From positions 1,736,001 through 1,800,000 of the forward strand of contig CAVZZG010000003.1 of assembly GCA_963779685.1 (NCBI GenBank): a DNA stretch of 64,000 bases, in the 5' to 3' direction. The stretch is from CAVZZG01 sp963779685 (GTDB taxonomy: Bacteria; Actinomycetota; Thermoleophilia; Gaiellales; F1-60-MAGs149). Both the position numbers and the translations under genes were made by a program. The first letter of the stretch is position 1, and every line of letters starts with the position of its first letter. Of the stretch, positions 51,728 through 60,607 are shown one piece after another. The notes under the pieces were generated by a model. That model saw only the letters and a list, made by a program, of their open reading frames with translations, ran no database searches and was not told the origin of the DNA.

Positions 51728-52846
51728 ATGCGCTGGGGAGTCGTCGTACCGATGCTGGCGGTTGCCGCGGCAGCCGCCGGCATCGGGGCCTGGGCGACCG
51801 CCCGGGGTTCGGCATCGGCGCCCGCCGTGCCTGCCGCCGCGGCCCGGGGCCTCCACGTGGACGGGAACCGGCTGGTCGACGCCAGGGGCGCGGTCGTCGT
51901 CCTGCACGGCGTCAATCGCTCCGGCACCGAGTACGCCTGCCTCCACGGCGCGGGCATGTTCGACGGGCCCAGCGATGCCACGTCGGTCGCCGCGATGGCG
52001 GCCTGGCACGTGAACTTCGTGCGGGTCCCGCTCAACGAGGATTGCTGGCTCGGCATCAACGGCGTGCCGCCGGCCACGAGCGGCGCCGCCTACCGCTCGG
52101 CCATCACCGACTACGTGCGCCTCCTGCACCGGCACGGCATGTACGTCGAGCTCGCGCTGATGTGGGGCGCGCCCGGGTCGTACCAGGCGACGTATCAGTC
52201 GGGCTCGCCCGACGCCGACCATTCGCCCACGGCGTGGGCGAGCATCGCCTCCGCGTTCCGCAACGACGACGAGGTGATCCTGGCACCGTGGGGCGAGACG
52301 GTGGCCGACGCGAGCTGCTTCCGGGACGGCGGCGTGTGCGCGGCCACCTTCGGGCCCGCGAACACGCCCTACCGGACCGCGGGCATGCAGCAGGCGGTCG
52401 ATGTCATGCGGCGAGCGGGCTACGCGGGGCCGATCGCCATCCCCGGCGTGGCGTACGCGAACGACCTCTCCGGCTGGCTCTCCCACGAGCCACACGATCC
52501 CGATCACCAGATCGTCGCCGAAGCGCACGTGTACGGGAACAACAGCTGTGCCACGAGCGCCTGCCTCGATCACACGGTCGGCCCGGTGGCCGACCGGGTT
52601 CCCGTCGTGTTCGGCGAGATGGGCGAGTCCTACGATGCGTCGGACTGCGGTTTCGCCGCGCTCGCGCGAATCACCGGCTGGGCCGAAGGCCACGGCGTCG
52701 GCTACGCGGCCTGGGCGTGGGACACCTGGGGCAACTGCAGCTCGCTGATCGCGAGCTACGCGGGCCAGCCGGCCGGACCGCTCGGGACCTGGCTGCGCGC
52801 CCATTACGCCCTGAACCCACCTGGGCCGGCCAAGGAGAACGACTGA
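51728..52846 (+). CDS. GH5-family-like secreted glycoside hydrolase
   Basis: A 372-residue protein with an N-terminal signal anchor (VVVPMLAVAAAAAGIGAWAT) and a GH5-type TIM barrel: LHVDGNRLVDARGAVVVLHG, NRSGTEYAC, HVNFVRVPLNEDCWL and HRHGMYVELALMW. The nucleophile is probably Glu297 (VVFGEMGES). At the acid/base position the usual NEP is replaced by APWGET, with Glu190, so catalysis may be altered. It may trim or process the polysaccharide made by the locus. ATG 51728 lies seven bases after the stop of the giant gene. The DegT gene overlaps its stop. Confidence 0.8.
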   Translation: MRWGVVVPMLAVAAAAAGIGAWATARGSASAPAVPAAAARGLHVDGNRLVDARGAVVVLHGVNRSGTEYACLHGAGMFDGPSDATSVAAMAAWHVNFVRVPLNEDCWLGINGVPPATSGAAYRSAITDYVRLLHRHGMYVELALMWGAPGSYQATYQSGSPDADHSPTAWASIASAFRNDDEVILAPWGETVADASCFRDGGVCAATFGPANTPYRTAGMQQAVDVMRRAGYAGPIAIPGVAYANDLSGWLSHEPHDPDHQIVAEAHVYGNNSCATSACLDHTVGPVADRVPVVFGEMGESYDASDCGFAALARITGWAEGHGVGYAAWAWDTWGNCSSLIASYAGQPAGPLGTWLRAHYALNPPGPAKEND

Positions 52847-53982
52847 TGACCGACGCCATCCATACGCCGTTGCGGGCGGTGCCGTTCCTCGACCTGCAGC
52901 CGTCGCACGCGGCGCTGAAGGCTCCCCTGCTGGCCGAGATCGCCGAGTTGATCGACGGCGGAGCCTTCATCAACGGCCGCCAGGTGACCGACTTCGAGGT
53001 CGCCTTCGCGGCCTACTGCCAGGCGCCGTTCGCCGTCGCTGTCGCCAGCGGTCTCGACGCGCTACGGCTCGGGCTGCTCGGCGCCGGCCTCGAGCACGGC
53101 GACGAGGTGATCGTACCGGCCAACACCTTCGCGGCCACCCTCGAGGCGGTCGTGCAGGCCGGCGGTCGCCCGGTCGTCGTCGACGCCGGCACCGCCGACT
53201 ACAACCTCGACGTCGCCGCTGCCGCCGCGGCCGTGACTGCACGGACTCGCGCCATTCTCCCCGTGCACCTGTACGGGCAGATGGCCGACATGCGCGCGGT
53301 CGGGGCGCTGGCGCACCGGCGGTCGCTGCTCGTGATCGAGGACGCCTGCCAGGCGCACGGCGCCGAGCGCGATGGCCTGCGCGCAGGCGCCGCAGGCGCC
53401 GTCGCCGCCTTCAGCTTCTATCCCGGCAAGAACCTCGGCGCGTTCGGCGACGCGGGCGCCATGACCACCTCGAGCGAGGAGATCGTCGCCGTCGGTCGGG
53501 CGCTCCGGGAGCACGGCCAGTACCGGAAGTACGAGCACGCCGTGGTCGGGTACACGGCCCGGCTCGACACGATCCAGGCGATCGTGCTGCTGCACAAGTT
53601 GCCGCTGCTGGACGGCTGGAACGCCGAGCGCCGAGACGTCGCCGATTACTACCGGTCGGCCCTCGACGGCGTGGGCGACCTCGTCCATCCGCCGGTTCCG
53701 TCCGGATCCGATCCAGTGTGGCACCTCTACCCCGTTCGCACTGCCGACCCAGACCGGCTCGGAGCCCACCTGGCGGAGTCCGGGATCCGTACCGGCCGCC
53801 ACTATCCGCAGCCCGTTCACCTCGCGCCGGCGTTCGCCGACCTCGGGTACCGGCGCGGGGCGTTCCCGGTGGCCGAGGCGCTGGCCAGAGAGCTCCTATC
53901 GCTCCCGCTCTACCCTGGCATGGACGAGCCCGCGCTGGCCGCCGTCGCCGACGCCGTGACGCGCTATTTCCGTCATGGCTGA
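52846..53982 (+). CDS. DegT/DnrJ/EryC1/StrS aminotransferase (sugar aminotransferase)
   Basis: A 378-residue PLP-dependent aminotransferase that converts a keto-sugar nucleotide to an amino sugar. FLDLQPSHAALKAP at the start, PANTFAATLEAVVQAGGRPV, VIEDACQAHGA and FSFYPGKNLGAFGDAG (PLP Lys195) are all typical. The closest-looking types are 3-aminotransferases (WlbC/WbpE or FdtB/QdtB). An acetyltransferase and a Gfo/Idh dehydrogenase gene lie just downstream, the other two steps of such pathways. ATG 52846 overlaps the TGA of the GH5-like gene by one base, after AAGGAG. Confidence 0.92.
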   Translation: MTDAIHTPLRAVPFLDLQPSHAALKAPLLAEIAELIDGGAFINGRQVTDFEVAFAAYCQAPFAVAVASGLDALRLGLLGAGLEHGDEVIVPANTFAATLEAVVQAGGRPVVVDAGTADYNLDVAAAAAAVTARTRAILPVHLYGQMADMRAVGALAHRRSLLVIEDACQAHGAERDGLRAGAAGAVAAFSFYPGKNLGAFGDAGAMTTSSEEIVAVGRALREHGQYRKYEHAVVGYTARLDTIQAIVLLHKLPLLDGWNAERRDVADYYRSALDGVGDLVHPPVPSGSDPVWHLYPVRTADPDRLGAHLAESGIRTGRHYPQPVHLAPAFADLGYRRGAFPVAEALARELLSLPLYPGMDEPALAAVADAVTRYFRHG

Positions 53983-54478
53983 CGCACCCGCCAACGCCGC
54001 CGCGCACCGGTTGCTCGACGACGTGGACTTCGGCGAGGGCGTCGTCGTCCAGGCGTTCACGAACCTCTACGGATGCTCGATCGGTGATCGCACCAGGATC
54101 GGCACGTTCGTGGAGATCCAGCGCGGAGCCGTGATCGGTGCCGACTGCAAGGTCCAGAGTCACACGTTCATCTGCGACGGCGTCGTGATCGAGGACCAGG
54201 TCTTCATCGGCCACGGCGTGGTCTTCGTCAACGACAAGCACCCGCGGGCGACGGATGCCGGCGGTTCGCTGCAGACGGAGGCCGACTGGCAACTCCTGCC
54301 GACGACCGTCGCGCGCAGAGCCAGCATCGGATCCGGGGCGGTGATCCTCGGCGGCGTGACCATCGGAGCAGGAGCGCTCGTCGGCGCCGGCGCCGTCGTG
54401 ACCCACGACGTCGCGCCCGGCTCGGTGGTCGCAGGCGTCCCCGCCCGGACGGCCGGTTCGCGGGCGGGTTTCCGGTGA
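53975..54478 (+). CDS. Hexapeptide-repeat N-acetyltransferase (WlbB/WbpD-like)
   Basis: A 167-residue left-handed beta-helix acyltransferase. Hexapeptide repeats run from about residue 17 to 160 (IGDRTRIGTFVEIQRGAVIG, CDGVVIEDQVFIGHGVVFVN, ASIGSGAVILGGVTIGAG). The FVNDKHPRA loop and overall length match sugar N-acetyltransferases of the WlbB/WbpD/QdtC type. It should acetylate the amino group installed by the DegT enzyme. The gene overlaps the DegT stop by eight bases and the next gene overlaps its own stop (GTGA). Confidence 0.88.
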   Translation: MADAPANAAAHRLLDDVDFGEGVVVQAFTNLYGCSIGDRTRIGTFVEIQRGAVIGADCKVQSHTFICDGVVIEDQVFIGHGVVFVNDKHPRATDAGGSLQTEADWQLLPTTVARRASIGSGAVILGGVTIGAGALVGAGAVVTHDVAPGSVVAGVPARTAGSRAGFR

Positions 54479-56067
54479 TCCTGGCAACTCGCCGAGTGGG
54501 TGGGTTTTCGCGCCTGGACTACCGCCGGCGCCGGCCCGGTTCTAGGCTCGTGCCGATCGCCGGCGCGCAGCCGGCGATCGCCACCAACCCCAATATGGTC
54601 GCCCTCGACAACCGCCCCATCGAGATCCTCGAACACCGGCCCGCCCGGTCGCAGCGGCGCGGGCGGCTCGTCCGGCGCGCCCTGGTCGTCGCCGACCTGC
54701 TCGCCCTGGTGGGGACGTCCGCCGTCATCGTGGCCGTCGTCGATCCGATCTCGCGACTTGCGGGCACGGGCGACCTGTTGCTCCTGGTCGCGGCGCTCGC
54801 GGCCTGGATCGTCGTCGCCTCGCTGTTCGGGCTCTACGGCCACGACGCGGAGCTGGCATACCGCCCGACCACGGACGACCTTCCGGGCATCTTCCAGGCC
54901 GCGACCACGACCACCTGGCTGCTGGTGGCCGCTCTCCACCTGACAGGCATGGCGAGGCCGCCGCTCGGGATCGTCACGGTCGTGTGGCTCGGCTCGATGC
55001 CGGCGGTCGCCGTTGCCAGGGCCATCGCCCGCGGCCGCTGCCGGCACAGTCCGACCTTCCTCCAGAACACGGTCGTGGTCGGCGCCGGCGAGGTCGGCCA
55101 GCACGTCGCGCGCAAGCTGCTGCGCCACCCCGAGTACGGGCTGCGGCTGGTCGGGTTCGTCGACACCGATCCGCGGGCGCTCGGTGTCGGCCTCGAAGGC
55201 GTCCCGGTGCTCGGTGGACCCGACGACCTCCGTGAGATCGTCGCCTCGCAGGACGTCGAGCGCGTCCTCATCGCCTTCGCAGGCGAATCGCCGGAACAGA
55301 CCGTCTCGGCCGTGCGCGCGCTCACCGATCTCGCGGTCCGCGTCGACGTCGTGCCGCGCCTCTACGAGCTCGTCGGGTCGCGGGTGACCCTCGACACCGT
55401 CGAGGGGCTGCCCATCATCGGACTCCCGCCCGTGTGCCCCTCGCGGTTCGGCCTCGCGGCCAAGCGCTCGCTCGACATCGCGGTCTCGGCGGTCCTGCTG
55501 GTCCTGCTGGCGCCCCTGATGGCGTTCATCGCCTGGCGGGTGCGCCGCGACTCGCCCGGCCCCGTCCTCTTCCGGCAGATCCGTCTGGGAAGGCACCAGC
55601 GTGAGTTCGAGGCGCTCAAGTTCCGGACGATGCGGGTCGACGTCGACACCGCGAGGCACGAGGCGTATATCCGCCGCGCCATGGATCCGACCATCGCCCC
55701 GGTCGGCGGAGGCCTTCACAAGCTCGAGCAGCACGACGCGATCACGACGAGCGGCCGATGGCTCCGAAGGACCAGCCTCGACGAGCTGCCCCAGCTGTTC
55801 AACGTCCTGCGGGGAGACATGTCCCTCGTCGGGCCGAGGCCCTGCATCCCGTACGAGACCAAGAACTTCCTGCCCCACCATTTCGACCGATTCCTCGTGC
55901 CGGCAGGCATCACCGGCCTGTGGCAGGTGACTGCCCGCGCGCAGGCGACCTTCAGGGAGGCCCTCGATATGGACGTCACCTACGCACGCGGCTGGTCGTT
56001 CGGCCTCGACCTGCGCTTGCTGTGCCGCACTCCGCGCCAGGTACTGGCGCAGCGGGGCGCGCTGTGA
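54475..56067 (+). CDS. Polyprenyl glycosylphosphotransferase (initiating sugar transferase)
   Basis: A 530-residue membrane enzyme that starts repeat-unit synthesis by moving a sugar-phosphate to undecaprenyl phosphate. There are about four hydrophobic segments in residues 65-185, then a Rossmann-like CoA_binding_3 domain (about 195-310, VVVGAGEVGQHVA), a fifth helix (about 340-365), and the catalytic bacterial sugar-transferase domain (about 370-525) with FRQIRLGRHQREFEALKFRTM, TSLDELPQLFNVLRGDMSLV and GPRP. GTG 54475 overlaps the previous stop. ATG 54595 would remove 40 basic, disordered residues and is a possible true start. Confidence 0.93.
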   Translation: MILATRRVGGFSRLDYRRRRPGSRLVPIAGAQPAIATNPNMVALDNRPIEILEHRPARSQRRGRLVRRALVVADLLALVGTSAVIVAVVDPISRLAGTGDLLLLVAALAAWIVVASLFGLYGHDAELAYRPTTDDLPGIFQAATTTTWLLVAALHLTGMARPPLGIVTVVWLGSMPAVAVARAIARGRCRHSPTFLQNTVVVGAGEVGQHVARKLLRHPEYGLRLVGFVDTDPRALGVGLEGVPVLGGPDDLREIVASQDVERVLIAFAGESPEQTVSAVRALTDLAVRVDVVPRLYELVGSRVTLDTVEGLPIIGLPPVCPSRFGLAAKRSLDIAVSAVLLVLLAPLMAFIAWRVRRDSPGPVLFRQIRLGRHQREFEALKFRTMRVDVDTARHEAYIRRAMDPTIAPVGGGLHKLEQHDAITTSGRWLRRTSLDELPQLFNVLRGDMSLVGPRPCIPYETKNFLPHHFDRFLVPAGITGLWQVTARAQATFREALDMDVTYARGWSFGLDLRLLCRTPRQVLAQRGAL

Positions 56068-57140
56068 GCTCGAGGCTTCCGCTCGAGCCGGTGCCGACGG
56101 CGGTGGTCGGCCTGGGCTACTGGGGCCCGAATCTCGTCCGGAACCTGCAGGAGGTGCCGGACGCCGCGCTCGTCGCCGTGTGCGATCTCGACCCCGACGC
56201 GCTCGCCACCATCGGACGCCGCTATCCGGCCGTCGGACTGACGACCGACTTCGACGAGATCCTGGCGGACGACGCGATCGAGGCCGTGGCGATCGCGACG
56301 CCGGTCAACACCCACTTCCGGCTGGTGGCCGCCGCCCTCGAAGCCGGCAAGCACGTGTTCGTCGAGAAGCCGCTGGCCTCGAGCCTGGCCGAGGCGGTCG
56401 AGCTGATCGAGCTGGCAACGGCGCGCGATCTCGTGCTCCTGCCCGGCCACACGTTCCTGTACAGCCCACCCGTGAATGCGGTCAAGAACCTGATCGACAC
56501 CGACGAGCTCGGAGATATCTACTTCATCTCGATGAGCCGGGTCAATCTCGGTCTCCACCAGCGGGACGTGAGCGTCGTCTGGGACCTCGGGCCGCACGAC
56601 TTCTCGATCCTCCGCTACTGGCTCGGCGAGACGCCATCGTTCGTCACCGCCATCAGCCGCAGCTGCGTCCTGCCCGGCACGCCCGACGTCGCGTTCATCA
56701 ACCTCGAGTTCCCGTCGCAGACGATCGCCCACATCGAGCTGTCGTGGCTCGCCCCGTCGAAGCTCAGGCGCACCACCATCGTCGGCACCCGCTCGATGGT
56801 GGTGTACGACGACACGAGCAACGAGCCCGTCCGCGTGTTCGACTCCGGCGTGAACCCGCCCGCACCGGCGACCTTCGGCGAGTACCGACTCACCTATCGC
56901 AGCGGCGACATCGTGTCACCGCGTATCGTCGCCGCCGAGCCGCTCGCCCTCGAGATGACCGACTTCTGCGCGGCCATCCGCACCGGGTCGGAGCCGCGCT
57001 CCAGCGCCCTGGTGGGACTCGAGGTGGTGCGCATGATGGAGGCTGTCGACGCGTCACTCGCCACCGGTGCCCGCGTCGCCGTCGCCGAGGCGGAGTTCTC
57101 CCCCGGGCCCGAACCGTTCGCGGCGCCCCTCGCGCGTTGA
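56064..57140 (+). CDS. Gfo/Idh/MocA-family sugar-nucleotide dehydrogenase
   Basis: A 358-residue NAD(P)-dependent oxidoreductase. The Rossmann motif VVGLGYWGPNLVRNL is near residue 14 and the conserved EKPLA near 104. The remainder is the two-layer alpha/beta substrate domain (LLPGHTFLYSPPVNAVKNLI, VWDLGPHDFSILRYWLG). Proteins of this subgroup include WlbA/WbpB, which oxidise UDP-GlcNAc-type sugars at C3. Together with the DegT and hexapeptide genes it would build a 3-acetamido sugar. GTG 56064 overlaps the PHPT stop. A strong palindrome lies 25 bases after its own stop. Confidence 0.9.
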   Translation: MSSRLPLEPVPTAVVGLGYWGPNLVRNLQEVPDAALVAVCDLDPDALATIGRRYPAVGLTTDFDEILADDAIEAVAIATPVNTHFRLVAAALEAGKHVFVEKPLASSLAEAVELIELATARDLVLLPGHTFLYSPPVNAVKNLIDTDELGDIYFISMSRVNLGLHQRDVSVVWDLGPHDFSILRYWLGETPSFVTAISRSCVLPGTPDVAFINLEFPSQTIAHIELSWLAPSKLRRTTIVGTRSMVVYDDTSNEPVRVFDSGVNPPAPATFGEYRLTYRSGDIVSPRIVAAEPLALEMTDFCAAIRTGSEPRSSALVGLEVVRMMEAVDASLATGARVAVAEAEFSPGPEPFAAPLAR

Positions 57141-57165
57141 CGCCCGCCGGGTACCGCTCGCAATC

Positions 57166-57189
57166 CTCCCTGGCCGATCGGCCAGGGAG
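57166..57189. terminator. Perfect 24-nt palindrome after the dehydrogenase gene
   Basis: Bases 57166-57189 form a perfect palindrome (CTCCCTGGCCGA with its reverse complement), giving a ~10-bp stem around GATC. It sits between two same-strand genes. It may end part of the transcript or serve as an operator; no T tract follows. The rest of the 191-bp gap (57141-57331) shows nothing else. Confidence 0.55.
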
Positions 57190-57331
57190 CTCCTCCAACG
57201 CAGCCGAGAACTAGACCTCAGGACGGTAGGGAGGGCTCGGCGCGCGCGTTATGTTGGCCATGAGCGCGTCGGCGCTCGACCACCCGTCGCGCGGCCCATC
57301 ACGCCGCGGCCAAGGGAGACCGAAACCCCGC

Positions 57332-58339
57332 ATGACCTCCGAGTATCGCAATGCCGCCCGCCAGCACCGGTGGCTCCTGCTCGTGCCCATCCTGCTCGCG
57401 CCGGTGATCGCGCTCTGGGTGGTGCTGGGCACCCCCAACGAGTACCGGTCGAGCGCTTCGCTGTGGTTCGACACGGCGCCGCCGGCAGACTCGTCGGTCA
57501 CGCACCCGGACGCCTCCCTGACGCCACCCGCGGCACAGGCCCAGATCCTCCTCAACGAGCTGCTCCAGACGAAGCAGTTCCGGGCCCGGGTGGGGACGCG
57601 CGCGGGGCTCACGACCTACCTCGAGGCCAACTCGGCCGCGGGCTGGGACCCGCTCGCCCTGCTCAGGAGCCTCAAGGGCGCCGGCGCAACCGATGCCCAG
57701 CTCAAGTCCGCTCTGGGGCCGGCCCACGTCAGCTCCAGCACCGACGGACCGCAGATCCTCGCCATCAGCGTGCAGCAGCCGGCGCCGGCGGTCGCGAAGG
57801 GCACGCTGCAGGCGCTGATCGAGCAGTTCCGGCAAGAGGAGAGCGATCTCGAGGTGGCACGGGCGGGCGCGGCCGTGGCGTACTACCGGGATCAGGTGGC
57901 GGCGGCCAAGCTGGCCGACGACGCGGTGAGAAAGCAGATCCACGACTACCTCCTCGCCCACCCGGGCAGCACGCTGGTCGATCCCTCCCTGGCGATCCTC
58001 ACCCAGGCCGAGCAGACCGCCTCGGCCAAGTTGCTCGACGCAACCAACAGCCTGAACGTAGCTTCGATCGGGCAGACAGGCCCGTCATCGGGCGCAAATG
58101 CGATGCGGATCATCGACCCGCCCGCCGACCCGGTGGGGCCGGTGCGCGGCCTCAAAGCGCTCGTACTCGCAGTGTTCGCCGGCCTGTTCGGCGGACTCGT
58201 GGTGGCGATCGCGGGACTCGTCGGCCTCGTGAGCCTGTCGCGCTACCGCGCCCGCGCCGCGTACAACGACCCGGGCGCCGAGCTCGTCCGGCTGCTCGGG
58301 TCGAAGCGGCCCGACGACGTCATCGCGGAGCGGAAATGA
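57332..58339 (+). CDS. Wzz/chain-length-determinant-like membrane protein
   Basis: A 335-residue protein with one transmembrane helix near each end (WLLLVPILLAPVIALWVV at about 14-31 and LKALVLAVFAGLFGGLVVAIAGLVGLV near 270-296). Between them is a periplasmic-type domain with helical coiled-coil stretches (EQFRQEESDLEVARAGAAVAYYRDQ), the topology of Wzz/polysaccharide co-polymerase proteins. A PxxP-like DPPADPVGPVRG precedes the second helix, as in the family. No tyrosine-kinase domain follows. ATG 57332 is preferred; ATG 57251 would add 27 basic residues. The tail is short and cytoplasmic. Its stop overlaps the next small gene. Confidence 0.8.
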   Translation: MTSEYRNAARQHRWLLLVPILLAPVIALWVVLGTPNEYRSSASLWFDTAPPADSSVTHPDASLTPPAAQAQILLNELLQTKQFRARVGTRAGLTTYLEANSAAGWDPLALLRSLKGAGATDAQLKSALGPAHVSSSTDGPQILAISVQQPAPAVAKGTLQALIEQFRQEESDLEVARAGAAVAYYRDQVAAAKLADDAVRKQIHDYLLAHPGSTLVDPSLAILTQAEQTASAKLLDATNSLNVASIGQTGPSSGANAMRIIDPPADPVGPVRGLKALVLAVFAGLFGGLVVAIAGLVGLVSLSRYRARAAYNDPGAELVRLLGSKRPDDVIAERK

Positions 58340-58476
58340 CGCGCTGGGGCGCCCTGCTGATCGTCGCGTTCGTGGCGCTCGGGCTGTCGAGCCGCGTGCA
58401 GACCAGCGTCGCGATGCGGACGGCCGGATTCCTGGCCGCCGGACTCCTCGTCGCCGTCTGGTTCACGGCCTGGTGA
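58336..58476 (+). CDS. Small two-helix membrane protein (46 aa)
   Basis: A 46-residue frame, MTRWGALLIVAFVALGLSSR onward, with two hydrophobic helices (about residues 5-17 and 29-44) joined by a short polar turn. ATG 58336 overlaps the TGA of the Wzz-like gene (ATGA), with GGAG upstream, and its own TGA overlaps the GTG of the Wzy-like gene. Such tight coupling on both sides supports a real gene. It may help the co-polymerase and polymerase assemble. I cannot assign a family. Confidence 0.7.
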   Translation: MTRWGALLIVAFVALGLSSRVQTSVAMRTAGFLAAGLLVAVWFTAW

Positions 58477-59984
58477 TGGTCGCGGCCCCGCAGCGGGCGG
58501 CGCGCGCCCGCAACCCGAGCCACGTCACGACCATCGCCGCGCTGGCCGCTGGGGCCGCCGTCAGCGGCCTGCTCGCGGGGCGGTACGTCGTACAGGGCGC
58601 GCCGGCGACCGCGGTCGTCCTGGCCGCCGCCTTGGCTCCGATCGCCATCTTCAAGCGACCGGCGCTGGGGCCCATGGCGCTCCTGCTCGCGGCGCTCATG
58701 ATCGAGCAGTCGCGCTTCCAGGTCGGCCCGTCCGATCCCGCCCTGACCGACCGCATACCGTTCTTCCACGGCACCTCCCACGGGAACGAAGCCGATCTCC
58801 TGATCGCGTTCGTGGGCTTCGTCTGGTTCGTGCGCCAACGGCGGACCGGGGCGGCCGAACCAGGCCAGGTGCTGCCGAACGTGCGCCTGCCCATGGCGGC
58901 ACTGGTGGGCGCCGTGTTCCTGGGGCTGCTGGTGGGTGCATCCCACCATGGCGACCTGCGGATCGCCATGACGGAGATCCGGCCCTACCTCTACCTCGCC
59001 GCCGCGTACGCGCTCGCGTCGGCCCTCCTCGACCGGCGCCGGGCTGTGCGCGCCGTGCTGTGGACGATCGTCGTGGTCAACGGCATCAAGGCGCTGCAGG
59101 CGCTCTGGATCTTCTTCACCACCGCCCGTGATCTCAACCCGCGGCCGGAGGCGGTGCTCGGCCACGAGGAGTCGCTCTTCTTCGGCATCTCGGTCCTGAT
59201 CCCGCTCGCGCTCTGGATGTTCGGCGTCAAGGGCCGGCTTCGCACCTGGTCGACTGCCCTCGTGCCGGCCATCCTCCTCGCGGACCTCGTCAACAGCCGC
59301 CGGACGGCATGGCTGATCATCGGTGCCGGCGTCATCGTCCTCGGCGTGATCGTCATGGCCGTCCTGCCGGAGCGCCGCCGGGTGGTCGGCCGGCTGTCGC
59401 TCGTCGCGGCGCTCGTCGCCGCGGTCTACCTGCCGGTCTACTGGAATCGCACCGGCGCCATCGGCCAGCCCGCACGCGCCATCCATTCCGCGATCTCGCC
59501 CGATCCTCGTGACGGGCTCTCCAACCTCTATCGCATCCAGGAGAACGCGAACCTGCAGCTCAACATCAAGGAGGGCGGGCTCCTGGGACGAGGCTTCGGC
59601 GTGCCGATCGACTACGCGCTCCCCATCGCCGACATCCGATCGATCGACCCGCTCATCACCTACATCCCGCACAACGGGGTGTTCTACGTGTTCATGCGGA
59701 TGGGCCTTGCGGGCGGCATCGCGTTCTGGTGCGTCCTCGGGTTCGGCATCATCGCCGCGTGCCGCCTGGCGCGATCGGCAGATCGTGAGCACGCGGCCCT
59801 CGGCGCGGTCGTGGCGTGCACGCTGATCGGATACGCGCTGATGGGGTACAACGACCAGGGCTTCTACTTCTTCCGGATCGCCATCGTCGTTGGAACGTTG
59901 CTGGGTCTCGTGGAGGCGACCCGCCGGCTCGATGCGTCCAGCGAGCCGCCCCACGGTCGGTGGCCTGCGGAGATGACGTCGTGA
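58473..59984 (+). CDS. O-antigen polymerase/ligase-like membrane protein (Wzy-like)
   Basis: A 503-residue polytopic protein with about 11-12 helices. The large outer loop around residues 315-395 contains RDGLSNLYRIQENANLQL and EGGLLGRGFGVPIDY, the pattern of the Wzy_C family loop (NR/R..E, G.G.). It should polymerise lipid-linked repeat units delivered by the flippase, with length set by the Wzz-like protein. GTG 58473 overlaps the stop of the small gene; ATG 58476 is the next codon. Its last residues overlap the acyltransferase start. Confidence 0.83.
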   Translation: MMVAAPQRAARARNPSHVTTIAALAAGAAVSGLLAGRYVVQGAPATAVVLAAALAPIAIFKRPALGPMALLLAALMIEQSRFQVGPSDPALTDRIPFFHGTSHGNEADLLIAFVGFVWFVRQRRTGAAEPGQVLPNVRLPMAALVGAVFLGLLVGASHHGDLRIAMTEIRPYLYLAAAYALASALLDRRRAVRAVLWTIVVVNGIKALQALWIFFTTARDLNPRPEAVLGHEESLFFGISVLIPLALWMFGVKGRLRTWSTALVPAILLADLVNSRRTAWLIIGAGVIVLGVIVMAVLPERRRVVGRLSLVAALVAAVYLPVYWNRTGAIGQPARAIHSAISPDPRDGLSNLYRIQENANLQLNIKEGGLLGRGFGVPIDYALPIADIRSIDPLITYIPHNGVFYVFMRMGLAGGIAFWCVLGFGIIAACRLARSADREHAALGAVVACTLIGYALMGYNDQGFYFFRIAIVVGTLLGLVEATRRLDASSEPPHGRWPAEMTS

Positions 59985-60607
59985 TCGACGAGGCAGCGTC
60001 GACGCGAGCCGCAGCCGCTCCGGAACGGATCGCGCAAACGCACCCGGCGCGACTGGTCGCCGTCCGGCTCGCGAACTACGCGACCAACGAGGTGATCAGC
60101 CGGATCCCGAGCTTCTCGCTCCGCCGGACGTGGTACGAGCGGGTGCTCGGGGCGCGGATGGGACCGGGCGCGGGCGTGCACCTCGGGTGCTTCATCTGGT
60201 TCTACGGCCCGGGCCAGGTGCGCCGCGACGGCTTCGTCCTGGGCGCGCGGTCGCGGATCAACCGGGATTGCTGCCTCGACGTGCGCGGCTCCCTCGAGAT
60301 CGGCGAGGACGTGAGCATCTCGCCCGAGGTGACGATCCTGACCGCGGGACACGCGGTGGACGATCCGCTGTTCCGGGTCGAGACGCGGCCCGTGGTGATC
60401 GAGGATCACGTGTGGGTCGGCTTCCGCGCGATCGTCATGCCCGGCGTCAGGCTCGGGCGCGGCTGCGTGGTGGCCGCCGGCAGCGTCGTCACCCGCGATG
60501 TGGAGCCGTGCGCGATCGTCGCCGGCGTGCCGGCGCGGAAGGTCGGCGAGCGATCGCCCGAGGCGACCGGCTACCGGCTCGACTCCGACCTGCCGCTGTT
60601 CGAGTGA
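59981..60607 (+). CDS. Acyltransferase, left-handed beta-helix (maltose-acetyltransferase-like)
   Basis: A 208-residue acyltransferase of the LbH family. N-terminal ~65 residues are helical (ARLVAVRLANYATNEVISRIP), then hexapeptide repeats with INRDCCLDVRGSLEIGEDVSISPEVTILT and the catalytic His in TAGHAVDDP (about residue 123). VGFRAIVMPGVRLGRGCVVAAGSVVTRDV and AGVPARKVG close the domain. It probably O-acetylates a sugar of the repeat unit. GTG 59981 overlaps the previous stop (GTGA), and the TGA overlaps the flippase ATG. Confidence 0.88.
   Translation: MIDEAASTRAAAAPERIAQTHPARLVAVRLANYATNEVISRIPSFSLRRTWYERVLGARMGPGAGVHLGCFIWFYGPGQVRRDGFVLGARSRINRDCCLDVRGSLEIGEDVSISPEVTILTAGHAVDDPLFRVETRPVVIEDHVWVGFRAIVMPGVRLGRGCVVAAGSVVTRDVEPCAIVAGVPARKVGERSPEATGYRLDSDLPLFE

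Noticed and set aside
45637..52077. Two ~1000-codon minus-strand frames opposite the giant secreted protein
   Set aside because: Low-complexity Arg/Gly/Ala/Val composition mirroring the repeated ASH domains. The plus strand has a signal peptide and recognisable domains.
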